64,000 bases of DNA from Cyclina sinensis. Its lineage: Eukaryota; Mollusca; Bivalvia; Venerida; Veneridae. The stretch spans positions 11,821,535 through 11,885,534 of the forward strand of contig JAAONU010000009.1 of assembly GCA_012932295.1 (NCBI GenBank). The letters run 5' to 3'. Each line of letters opens with the position of its first letter. The stretch's first letter is position 1. This document shows positions 47,452 through 58,198 of the stretch, piece after piece. The translations under genes and the position numbers were made by a program. The notes under the pieces were generated by a model, which was given only the letters and a program-made list of their open reading frames with translations, was not told the origin of the DNA and did not search any database.

Positions 47452-48933
47452 CAAGGCAGTCTGAAGGACAGCTAAATCCTCTTCCACAGTGGACATGAAT
47501 GTGTACTACTTGACTTTTAACCAACCATGACCTTGATGTTGTGCCATGCATATTATAAGCACATAGTCTCATGATAGTAATTATTTGTGCCAAGTTATTT
47601 TAAATCTTCCATAAAGTCAAAAAGTAATGGAGAACATTTAACCTTGACCTTGGGGGTAGCAACCTGGATGTTGGGTTCTGCACATCATGTCATAGTGGTG
47701 ATCGTTTGTGCAAAGTAATAAAAAAAACTTTTCGTAAGCCAAGTTAGTAAGTTATAGAGCAGATGTGAAATGTGGATATTTGACCTTAAACTGTGACCTT
47801 GACCTTGTGGGTAGCAACCCAATTATTGTGCTCTGCACATCGTCTCATAATGGTGATCACTTGTGCCAAGTTAATTTCAAAATTTTTTAAACGGTTTAAA
47901 AGTTATGGAGCGGATACAAAATGTAGACTTTTAACACTTGACCTTAAGTGTGACCTTGACCCAATTATTGTGCTCTGCACATTGTCTCATAATGGTGATC
48001 ACTTGTGCTAAGTTATTTCAAAAAATTTTCAACGGTTTAAAAGTTATGGAGCGGACACGAAATGTAGACTTTTAACACTTGACCTTTAAGTGTGACCTTG
48101 ACCTTGGGGGTAGCAACCCACTTATTGTGCTCTGCACATCATCTCATAATGGTGATCACTTGTGCTAAATTATTTCAAAAAAATTTCAGCTTTTTTAAAG
48201 TTATGGAGCAGACACGAAATGTAGACTTTTTAACACTTGACCTTTAAGTGTGACCTTGACCTTAGGGGTAGCAACCCAATAATTATGCTTTGCACATTGT
48301 CTCATAATGGTGATCACTTGTGCCAAGTTATTTCAAAAAATATTCAACAGTTTAAAAGTTATGGAGCGGACACGAAAGTGTTACAGATGGAAAGACCGAC
48401 AGACAGACAGGGTAGCAACCCAATTATTGCGCTCGGCACATCGTCTCATAATGGTGATCACTTATACCAAGTTATTTAAAAAAAAAATTCAGCGGTTTTA
48501 AAGTAATGGAGCGGACATGAAATGTAGACTTTTAACACTTGATCTTTAAGTGTGACCTTGACCTTGGGGGTAGCAACCCAATAATTGCGCTCTGCACATC
48601 GTCTCATTATGGTGATCACTTGTGCCAAGTTATTTCAAAAATTTTTCTGCAGTTTAATAGTTATGGAGCGGACACGGAAGTGTTACGGATAGGCAGATGG
48701 AGGGACGTCCAGCCGAAACTGGAAAGAGGGCCTTTTCTTTTGTTATTTTCTTTTGTTTAATAGAGGGCCATTGGCCCCTTATTCTATTGTTACAGAATGA
48801 ACTCTATTGTCTCTTTTGTTATGTTTACAGTTTGATGGCCCCCTATTTCTTTTCGGTAGTGCGGACAGACAGACGGACTGACAGATGGAGGCCATTCCTG
48901 TAATCCCCTCCCCGCTTTGCGGAAGGGGATTAA
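47452..48933 (+). mobile_element. Nested Helitron-like element, complete (family 7)
   Basis: It starts CAAGGCAGTCTGAAGGACAG. TAAATCCTCTTCC (47473-47485) pairs with GGAAGGGGATTAA (48921-48933), 11 of 13 positions, in the 3' hairpin CCCGCTTTGCGG. The body is six to seven units of about 150-160 bp (GGGGGTAGCAACCCAATTAT, TCTCATAATGGTGATCACTT, AAAGTTATGGAGCGGACACG). GACAGACAGACGG-type tracts occur once internally (near 48398) and once before the 3' end. Open frames at 47793-48501 are the same unit repeated. Confidence 0.75.
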
Positions 48934-49436
48934 AAAGAGTTATGGTTCTTGGGCACTGCACTTCTACTCAATGAGATCTATTTATCTATGAAGTTTCAAG
49001 TTGGCACCTTCAATAGTTTTTGGGTTATGCCCAGGACAAACAAAACCCAACAGGTTCAAAATTATGCAAAACAGCGTTATGGTTCTTGGGCACAGCACTT
49101 CTCCTCTATGAGATCTATTTATCTATGAAGTTTCATGTTGGTATCTCCAATGTTTTTTGAGATATGCTCTGGACAAAAATTAAGTATGAAACATTTCAAG
49201 AGGCAATAATTCCAAAATGACAGAAAAAAGAGTTATAGGTCTTGGGCAGTGCACTTCTCTTCTCCTCAATAAGATATATTCATCTATGAAGTTTCAAGAT
49301 GATACTTCCAATACTTTTTGAGTTTTGCCCTGGACAAAAATCAAGTATAAAAAATTTAAAAAGTACAATAATTCCAAAATGATGCAGTAATGGTTCTTAG
49401 GCAATGTACTTCTCCTCAATGAGATCTATTTATCTA
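48934..49436 (+). repeat. Tandem units, continuation of the interrupted element
   Basis: About four units of about 130 bp: GTTATGGTTCTTGGGCACTG, CACTTCTCCTCAATGAGATC, ATTTATCTATGAAGTTTCA. They stop abruptly at the inverted terminal sequence starting at 49441. Confidence 0.65.
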
Positions 49437-49715
49437 CAGTACGCTCAGCGCGGATTTTGCAAAACCCGCGAGACCCCGTGGATGAGACTCATCGCCGACG
49501 AAATTTTGCACAATTTGCGCAATTTTGGACTGAAAATGTTCACCGCCGCAGACATGAATCTGTGGCCGTAAGCGTTTCCCCCGCGGAACGCCTCGGTAAA
49601 TCGCAGGGGAACGTGGTGGTCAATCACCACGGATCACGGTGAAAATTGTTGCTTTTTACGATTAATTATTAAAACTTTACTACTTAAAATATGTAAAATT
49701 TGATTTTAGAATAAA

Positions 49716-51247
49716 CAAGATATGTTTGTAAAACATGTATGCCCCCTGTCGGCAGCCAATTAGTCACGTGGCCAGATTATTGTGACTGACTTTTGACCTA
49801 GTGACCAAATATACATGTTATCTAAAATGTAAGTCTCACAGTCCACAAAACCCGATGCCATTTGGTAGCCAAGTAATTGGTCTGAACTGTTTTGACATGC
49901 ATGTGACCTTGATCTTGACCCCAAAATCAATAGGGGTCATCGACTGGCCAAGACAAATGCAGATATGAAGTTTGAGGGTCAACGGTGCATGGGTTGTCAA
50001 GTTATTGATTGGAAACCGTTTTTTACCTACAAGGTCAATGTGACATTGACCTTTGACCCCAAAATCAATAGGGGTCATCTACTGGTGATGGACAACCATC
50101 CTACCAAGTTTGAAGTTTCTAGGTCTAAGCGTTCTCTAGTTATTGATCGGAAACCGTTTTTAAGATGAAAGTCTCTGTGATCTTGACCTTTGACCTAATG
50201 ACCTCAAAGTCAATAGGGGTCATCTGCTGGTGATGACCAACCAGTATACCAAGTTTGGTGAACCTAGGTCAAAGCGTTCTCTAGTTATTGATCAGAAACA
50301 GTTTTTAGGATGGAGGTCCCTGTGAGCTTGACCTTTGACCTAATGACCTCAAAATCAATAGGGGTCATCTACTGGTAATGACCAACCATCATACCAAGTT
50401 TAGTGAACCTAGGTCAAAGCGTTCTCTAGTTATTGATCGAAAACCGTTTTAAGGATGAAATTTCTCTGTGATCTTGACCTTTGACCTAATGACCTCAAAG
50501 TCAATAGAGATCATCTACTGGTGATGACCAACCAGCATACCAAGTTTGGTGAACCTAGGTCAAAGCGTTCTCTAGTTATTGATCGGAAACCGTTTTTAGG
50601 ATGAAGGTCCCTGTGAGCTTGACCTTTGACCTTATGACCTCAAAATCAAAAGGGGTCATCTACTGTTGATGACCAACCAGCATACCGAGTTTGGTGAACC
50701 TAGGTCAAACCGTTCTCTAGTTATTGATTGGAAACCGTTTTTAGGATGAAGGTCCCTGTGATCTTGACCTTTGACCTAATGACCTCAAAATCAATAGGGG
50801 TCATCTACTGGTGATGACCAACCAGCATACCAAGTTTTGTGAACCTAGGTCAAAGCGTTCTCTAGTTATTCGTCGGAAACCGTTTCTACCTACAAGGCCA
50901 ATGTGACCTTGACCTTTGACCCCTTGACCCCAAAATCAATAGGGGTCATCTACTAGTGATGGACAATCATCCTACCAAGTTTGAAGTTTCTAGGCCTAAG
51001 CGTTCTTTAGTTATTGGTCGGAAACCGTTTCTACCTACAAGGTCAATGTGACCTTGACCTTTGACCCCTTGACCGCAAAATCAATAGAGGTCATCTACTG
51101 GTGATGGACAATCATCCTACTAAGTTTAAAGTTCCTAGGCCTAAGCATTCTTTAGTTATTGGTCGGAAACCATTTGGTCTACGGACCGACCGACAGACAG
51201 ACAATTGCAAAGCAATATACCCCCTCTACTTTGAAGTGGGGGCATAA
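49716..51247 (+). mobile_element. Helitron-like element, complete (family 4)
   Basis: It starts CAAGATATGTTTGTAAAACA (hairpin ATATGTTT-GTAAAACATGTAT). TATGCCCCC (49738-49746) is an exact inverted complement of GGGGGCATA (51238-51246). It ends GGGGGCATAA. Nine or so units of about 145 bp have TTGACCTTTGACCTAATGAC, AATAGGGGTCATCTACTGGT and AAGCGTTCTCTAGTTATTGA. A GACCGACCGACAGACAGAC tract precedes the 3' hairpin. Its core is nearly the same as 10661-11712. Confidence 0.8.
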
Positions 51248-52440
51248 AAAAATTATGTAGATACAATGTATTTGTTGTTTGTACATCTTGTTGTTCTCTA
51301 ATTATTAAATTACCGTGAACAAAAATACTCTAAATCGCGGCAAATCATTGTCGTATTAAATTCGAAAATAGAGTAGATATGCAAGTTCATGGTTGTGAAA
51401 ACCACTTTTAAGTCAAATACTGAATAACCTCGGTGAACAGCATTTACGAAAAAGTAACAAGAGACAACAATGAAAACGTCAACTTTTGTTTCTTTTACCA
51501 TGAAAACTTGATCCTTGTCAATATCTCCTTACAAAACTAGGTGGTACTATTTAAAGATTTTCCGATAATGAGAATTGAAAGTAGACAGCAAGCATCCAAA
51601 AGCATGCAGCATTAGATCATGTGATGTGGAAATGGTGGTAAAATACTGGGATTTTCTTATGGAAAATTACTCAGGCTTGCTGTCAAAGGTTAGCTCTTGA
51701 ATCACAACCAATAAAAATACAGTGTTGTATCACATGTAAAGATCATAGGTCACGGGAATTGTGATTGACAGGTTGTTCCTTTGAGGCTACATATAGGTTT
51801 CACAACAATATTACGATATCAAAGATTGTGAAATTCATCCCCAAATGATAGAAATATAAAAGGGAAGTGTTGAGCCACTGAAATTTACAAGTGTTTGTTA
51901 TGCATCGACAGAATATATTTATACAAGATCTGTAGATTTCACTTTCAAACCAGAGCTCAGATTGGTTTATAAATTAGTTTGAAAAAAGGTGATTTAGTTT
52001 GTATTTAGGTATGTTATTCACACAGGTGTCAGCTGTGATTTTGAGTTAATCTGAAGACATGGCGCCCTTTGTAAAAAGTTGAAAGCCGCTATTGAGTGAC
52101 GTAATTTCTTTGACAGTTAAAGCAGTTCACTTAAAATAACACTGATAATTAGCATGTGTAACATGTAATTGTTGTTAGGAATGTTCTAATTTGCAAAGGT
52201 TTTGGATAGTTCAAAGGAACAAAGATGCTGTAGTATACTCTGTAGTATGTAGTTCGTGTCTATCAACGCGGTCACTCCAAATTTTACAATCAAAACAAAG
52301 GTAACGTTTTTCATTTTAAACGCCGTTTCAATATTTTACATCTAAAATTTTAACTAATGTTATTACCATTTAAGTATTTTGATTGATTTAAAGTTATCTT
52401 GTAAAATAAGAACAAGGTGAAAATTTTTATAAAATAAACA
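51248..52440. other. Unique sequence, no gene seen
   Basis: AT-rich and non-repetitive. It contains isolated CG-bearing patches such as GAGTGACGTAATTTC (near 52095), a possible CRE-like site, but no exon. If the inverted termini are real, this is the interior of that element. Confidence 0.4.
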
Positions 52441-52678
52441 TTTATTTTTGAGCTATAGTTATAATGGCCGCGTTCCGCCGCGAGAAACAGGTAACTGATT
52501 TTATCGATAATTTAGATATAATCTTCGGTATTTTATCCGCGGTGGAAACAACTGGACACCGCGGATCATGGCGGAAATTAGCCCTCTCATCGCGGACGTC
52601 CGCCGCGTTTGTCCGCGATAAGAAAAAATTGTCCGCGGTGGTATCCCGGAAAAGGCAGAATCGGCGCTGAGCGTGGTG

Positions 52679-53169
52679 GTGAAGGGACTTCAAATGAAAC
52701 ATCATTTGGAAATAGAATTATCAAATTCATCTATAAATAACAAAGATCTGGCCAATTTTAGCAACACTCAGAAATTTGACCTTAAAGGTCAAGGTCAAGT
52801 TCAGTTCAACCTTCTTTGGAGGTATTGTCTAGAAGGTAATCGTGTCCAAGCATGAAGGCACTACATCCATTAATAACAAAGATATAGCAAAGTTAAGCAA
52901 TGTCAAGGTCATTTCAAGGTCAACGTAATACTTGAATTGTTCAACATGTATGTTTTATTCTCAATGTCGTTTTGTCCCAGTATGAATCAAATCCGTTCAT
53001 AGATAACAAAAATTTCGTTAATTTTGGAAAATTCATTAATTTTTACGTCAAGGTCATACTTGAATAATTTAACAAGTAGGTTTTGTCATAAGTGTCATTT
53101 TGTCCTAGTATGAATCGAATCTAAATAAAATAACTTGACCTTGAGGATAAAGGTCATTTTAATAGATAA
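52679..53169 (+). repeat. Tandem repeat, about 150-bp units
   Basis: Three or four units are related to 1-644 (ATAACAAAGAT-TGGCCAATTTTAGC, TTGACCTTAAAGGTCAAGGT, GTCC-AGTATGAATCAAATCC). They end where the element at 53170 begins. Confidence 0.65.
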
Positions 53170-55192
53170 CAAGAGCCATGTTACACATGGTTAATCCCCC
53201 CGCCGGGAAGAAGCTACCTAAAGGTTGTACTTTCAAACACTCCATGTAATAATGTTTGAAGAAAATCCCACAAACAAGAGGGTCCATGGGACCCTGGGTT
53301 GCTCACCTGCCAACAACTGCTCAATGGTTGCAAGAGTCAGTGGATGCAAATACAATTGCCAATTGACTCAAAGGGTGCAGGCAATTATGACCATGCGGTC
53401 ATCTTTGGTAGAGTTTCACTAGATGTTGTGCGTCATCAGGATTGTTAAAGCACAACGTGGACTATAATGGACTGAGCCTCATTAAAAATATATCAGGCAC
53501 GTATACACATGATACCTAACATGTTTAAAGTTTCAAAGCAGTTTCTTGAAAAATGTAGAAGTTTGTGCCGCAATATTTTTAAAAAAATCCTGCCGTTATA
53601 CAAAAAACTAGGTTGCTGTGAACTGAATGTTGGAACACCGTTCCAAACAGGGATTATGTACATGACACATGTTCACTCTATTGCCAATTCTGCTAATTAT
53701 TTTAAAATCCAACCATAGATGCAAAAAAATATATGGGCAAGACACATACTATCAGCAGTGAGGCCTATATAGCAGAACTTACTAAGTTCAGAGTGTTGCT
53801 GTGACATGGATCTTGGAGGGAGGAACATGGGTTTCGAGTAACACATACTTATTTTAATTTTTGGTTGTAAGGGTTGCAGAGACTTTCAGTCTTTAAGTAA
53901 TGTTATTTATAATACTAGAACTTTTATAAAAATACGATGTACACAATTATAAAGAAAAAGATTCATAACAGAAAAAATGTGTAAAATTTATGCAATCTTT
54001 AATAAAAAAGAACAATATTAGCCCTTCAAAATTATTTTTCCCTGACTTTTCACAAGGTCTAAATAGTTAATTATGGCACTTTTAGGGACCATAACTCTGG
54101 AACCAATAATGCAATATGGCAATTTGAAGAAAGGAACCAAGATCTTATGGTAATGAAAGTGAAGATCAGACCAAAATTAAGACCACTAGAGTGCAGAAAA
54201 TCTTTTATCATAACTTGACCTAGTGACCTAAATTTTTAAAGTCACATGACCCAGTTTCAAACTTGACCTAGATATCATCAAGATAAACATTCTGTCAAAG
54301 CTTGAAGAAGATCGGAGCAAAATTAAGACTACTACAGTGCAGACAAGCTTTTTCTATAATTTGACCTAGTGACCTAGTTTTCAAGGTCACATAACCCAGT
54401 TTCGAACCTGACCTAGATATCATTGAGATACACATTCTGACCAAGATTGAAGAAGATGGGACCAAAATTAAGACCGCTAGAGTGCAGACAAGCTTTTTCT
54501 AAAATTCGAACTAGTTACCTTGTTTTCAAGGTCACATGACCCAGTTACGAACTTGACCTAGATATCATTGAGATAAACAATCTGATCAAGTTTGAAGAAG
54601 ATCGGACAAAAATTAAGACTGCTAGAGTGCGGACAAGCTTTTTCTATAATTTGACCTTGTGACATAGTTTTAAGGGTGAGATGACCCAGTTATGAACCTG
54701 ACCTAGATATCATTGAGATAAACATTCTGACCAAGTTTAAAGAAGATCGCACCAAAATTAAGACCGCTAGAGCGCAGACAACAATTGTGAACGGCGAAAG
54801 GCGATCACAAAAGCTCACCCTGTCACTATGTGACAGGTGAGCTAAAAATAGGCAAGGTAGAGTTATTGTTCTTGCAAACTGCACTTCCTACCAATGTGCT
54901 ATGTCAGTGTATTAAGTTTTAAGAAAATCGCTCAAGCACTTTTGGAGTTATGCTTCAGACAAAGTTTTTCAATTAAATTTGATAAAGGGGAATAATTCTA
55001 AAAGTAGGCAAGGTATAGTTATTATTCTTACACACTGCACCTCCTCCAAATGTGCTCTTTCAGTATATGAAGTTTGAAGAAAATCACTCAAGTACTTTTG
55101 GAGTTATGCTCCGGACAAAAACTGGAACGGATGCACGCACGGACGGACAGAGACCATTTCTAATATCCCCTCCGCCATTGGCAGGGGGATAA
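53170..55192 (+). mobile_element. Helitron-like element (family 2) interrupted by another
   Basis: It starts CAAGAGCCATGTTACACATG, then TTAATCCCCCCGCCGGG. It ends CGCACGGACGGACAGAG, TAATATCCCCTCCGCCATTG and GCAGGGGGATAA. The 5' TTAATCCCCC pairs with the 3' GGGGGATAA. Its body is split by 53275-54845 and resumes as AAATAGGCAAGGTAGAGTTA. The flanking bases are ATAA|...|TAAG, consistent with A|T insertion. Confidence 0.75.
53275..54845 (+). mobile_element. Nested Helitron-like element, complete (family 1 variant)
   Basis: It starts CAAGAGGGTCCATGGGACCC (hairpin) with TTGCTCACCTG. It ends AAAAGCTCACCCTGTCACTA and TGTGACAGGTGAGCTAA. The 5' CTCACCTG pairs with the 3' CAGGTGAG. The left 700 bp is not repeated. 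The right part has four units of about 150 bp (CCTAGATATCATTGAGATAA, GACCAAGTTTGAAGAAGATC, ACCGCTAGAGTGCAGACAAG). The small frames at 53225-53718 lack any recognisable domain. Confidence 0.75.
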
Positions 55193-55201
55193 TAAGTTCA
55201 A

Positions 55202-57613
55202 CAAGAGGGCCATCATGGCCCTGTATCGCTCACCTGAGTATGACTGCTTTTAACAAAGTTGCTATGGACCTTTTTAATTGACCCCAGATAACCCATATTC
55301 GAACTTGACCTAGAAATTATTAAAACAATCTCTTTGACAAATTTGCAGGATATTTGGACTGAAAAAGTAGCATCTAGAGTGTTAACAAGGTTTCTCGATA
55401 TTTAGACTCTGTGACCTAGTTTTTGACCCCAGATAACCCATATCCAAACTTGAGCTACAAATCATCAAAACAACCTATCTGACAGATTTCCAGGACATTT
55501 GGACTTAAAATGTAGCCTCTAGAGTGTTTACAAAGTTTTTCCATATTTGGGCTCTGTGACCTAGTTTTTGACCCAAGATGACCCATACTCCAACTTGAGC
55601 TAGAAATCATCAAAAAAACCTGTCTGACAAATTTCTAGGGTATTTGGACTGAAAATGTAACCTCTGGAGTGTTAAAAAGTTTTTTACATATTTGCACCAT
55701 GTGACCTAGTTTTTAATCCCAGATGACCCATATCCAAATTTAAGCTAGAAATCATTGAAACAACCTTTCTGACAAATTTCAAGGACATTTGGACTAAAAA
55801 TGTAACCTCTAGAGCTTTTACAAGGTTTTTCTACTTTCGGGCTCTGTGACCTAGTTTTTGACCCCAGAAAACCTATATTCAAAACTGAGCTAGAAATCAT
55901 CCATAGAATCTTTCTGACAAATTTCCAGGTTATTTGGACTGAAAATGCTACCTTTAGAATATTAACAAGGTTTTTCCATATTTGGACTCTGTGACCTAGT
56001 TTGTGACCCCAGATGACCCATACTCAAACTTGATCTAGAAATCCTTAACGCAATTTTTCTGACAAATTTCCAGATTATTTGGGCTGAAAATGTAACCTCT
56101 AGAGTTTTAACAAGATTTTTCTATTTTTGGGCTCTGTGACCTAGTTTTTAAACCCAGATGACCCATATTTGAAATTGTGCTAGAAATCTTTGAAGCAACC
56201 TTCCTGACAAATTTCCAGATTATTTGGGCTGAAAATGTAATCTCTAGAGTGTTAACAAGATGTTTCTATTTTTGGGCTCTGTGACCTAGTTTTTGACCCC
56301 AGATGACCTATATTTAAACTTGACCTAGAAATCATCAAAGCAACCTTTCTGACAAATTTCAAGATTATTTTGGCTGAAAATGTAACCTCTAGAGTGTTAA
56401 CAAGGTTTTTCTATTTTTGGGCTCTGTGACCTAGTTTTTGAACCCAGATGACCCATATTCGAACTTGAGCTAGAAATCATAGAAACAACCTTTCCAGATT
56501 ATTTGGACTGAAAATGTTACTTCTCCTTCTACAAGAAGATTTTCAAAGTTTTCACTATATAAGCCTATGTAAAACCAATGACCCCGGGCTGGGGCCAAAT
56601 TTGACTCCAGGGGTATAATTGGAACAAACTTGGTAGAGGTCCACTAGACAATGCTATATACTAAGTCTAAAGGCTCAGGGCCTTGTGGGTCAGACAAGAA
56701 GATTTTTCTAAGTTTTTCCTATACAAGCTTATGTAAAACCAATGACCCCAGGGTGGGGCCAAATTTGACCCCAGATGTATAATTTGAACAAACTTGGTAG
56801 AGGTCCACTAGACAATGCTACGTACCAAATATCTCACCTCTATGCCTTACGGTTTCTGATAAGAAGATTTTTAAAGTTTTTCCTATATAACTCTATGTAA
56901 AACAAGTTACCCCTGGGGCGGGGCCATTTTTGACCCCAGGATCATAATTTGAACAAACTTGCTAGAAGTCCACTAGACAATGCTACATACCAAATATCTT
57001 AGCTCTAAGCCTTTTGGTTTCTGATAAGAAGATTTTTAAAGTTTTTCCTATATAACTCTATGTAAAACAAGTTACCCCTGGGGCGGGGCCATTTTTGACC
57101 CAGAGGCCATGATTTGAACAAACTTGGTAGAGGTCCACTAGACAATGCTGCACACCAAATATCTTAGCTCTATGCCTTACGGTTTCTGACAAGAAGATTT
57201 TTAAAGTTTTTCCTATATAACTCTATGTAAAACAAGTTACCCCTGGGGCGGGGCCATTTTTGACCCCAGGATCATAATTTGAAAAAACTTGGTAGAGGTC
57301 CACTAGATGATGCTTTATACCAAATATCAAAGCTCCAGGCCTTGTGGTTTCTGACAAGAAGATTTTTAAAGATCCAACTTTTAAAATCTGTTTTTAGCTC
57401 CTGTGACCCAGAAATGCAATGAACCGGAACCATTTGAACAAACTTGGTAGAGCTTCATGCAAGGAACATTCTAGGCAAGTTTCATTAAATTTTGCCTGGT
57501 GGTTTCAGAGGAGATGTCGTTTGTATGAATTGTGGACGACGGACGGACGGACGGACGGACGCCGGAAAATCAATGATCCTAAAAGCTCACATGAGCATGC
57601 TCAGGTGAGCTAA
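55202..57613 (+). mobile_element. Helitron-like element, complete, two-part body (family 1)
   Basis: It starts CAAGAGGGCCATCATGGCCC, CGCTCACCTGAG. It ends AAAGCTCAC-ATGAGCATGC-TCAGGTGAGCTAA. Eight or nine units of about 145 bp (TTGAGCTAGAAATCATTGAA, ATTTCCAGGATATTTGGACT, GGGCTCTGTGACCTAG) are followed at about 56530 by five units of about 165 bp (AAGAAGATTTTTAAAGTTTT). A GACGGACGGACGGACGGACG tract lies before the 3' hairpin. It is the full-length counterpart of 31893-34260. Confidence 0.8.
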
Positions 57614-58198
57614 AAATTAAAGAATTAGATATACATGTATATGCTGGGATTTTTAAAATGTAAACAAGTAAATCTGATAAAGGGGAATAACTCTAAAAAA
57701 TAGGCAAGGTAAAGTTATTGGACTTGATCACTGCACTACCTACCAATGTGCTCTGTCAGTGTATGAAATTTGAATAAAATCCCTCAAGTAGTTTTGAAGT
57801 TATGCTCCGGACAAAATTTATCAAGTAAATATAACTCTAAAAATAGGCGAGGTAGAGTTATTGGACTTGCACACTGCACTACCTACCAATGTGCTCTGTC
57901 AGTGTATGAAGTTTGAATAAAATCCCTCAAGTAGTTTTGGAGTTATGCTCTGGACAAAATTTATCAAGTAATTCTGATAAAGGGGAATAACTCTAAAAAT
58001 GGGCAAGGCAGAGTTATTGGACTTGCACACTACACTACCTACTATTGTGCTCTGTCAGTGTATGAAGTTTGAATAAAATCCCTCAAGTAGTTTTGGAGTT
58101 ATGCTCCGGACAAAATTGTTTCGGACGGACGGACGGACGGAATACGGACGGACGAAGGGCATTTCTAATATCCCCTTCGCCTTTGGCGGGGGGATAAA
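57614..58198 (+). mobile_element. Family 2 element, 5'-truncated
   Basis: Three units of about 150 bp (GGCAAGGTAGAGTTATTGGA, CTACCTACCAATGTGCTCTG, AGTAGTTTTGGAGTTATGCT), a CGGACGGACGGACGG tract and the 3' hairpin TAATATCCCCTTCGCC-TTTGGCGGGGGGATAA. The CAAGAGCCATG 5' end is missing. Confidence 0.7.

Larger units (their letters stand above)
49437..52678. mobile_element. Possible DNA transposon with 20-bp terminal inverted repeats and GC-rich arms
   Basis: ACGCTCAGCGCGGATTTTGC (49441-49460) and, inverted, ACGCTCAGCGCCGATTCTGC (52655-52674) match at 18 of 20 positions. Both ends carry CG-rich arms of 200-230 bp, unlike the AT-rich surroundings, sharing CAC-(A/G)CGGATCA-GG motifs. No target duplication is evident. 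The interior includes the element 49716-51247 and about 1.2 kb of unique sequence. Short frames in the arms (49445-49642, 52442-52705) occur on both strands and are unlikely proteins. Confidence 0.5.

Noticed and set aside
52442..52705. Overlapping frames on both strands in the CG-rich arm
   Set aside because: Both strands are open because the arm is CG-rich with few stops. No recognisable domain; better explained as part of the inverted-repeat element.
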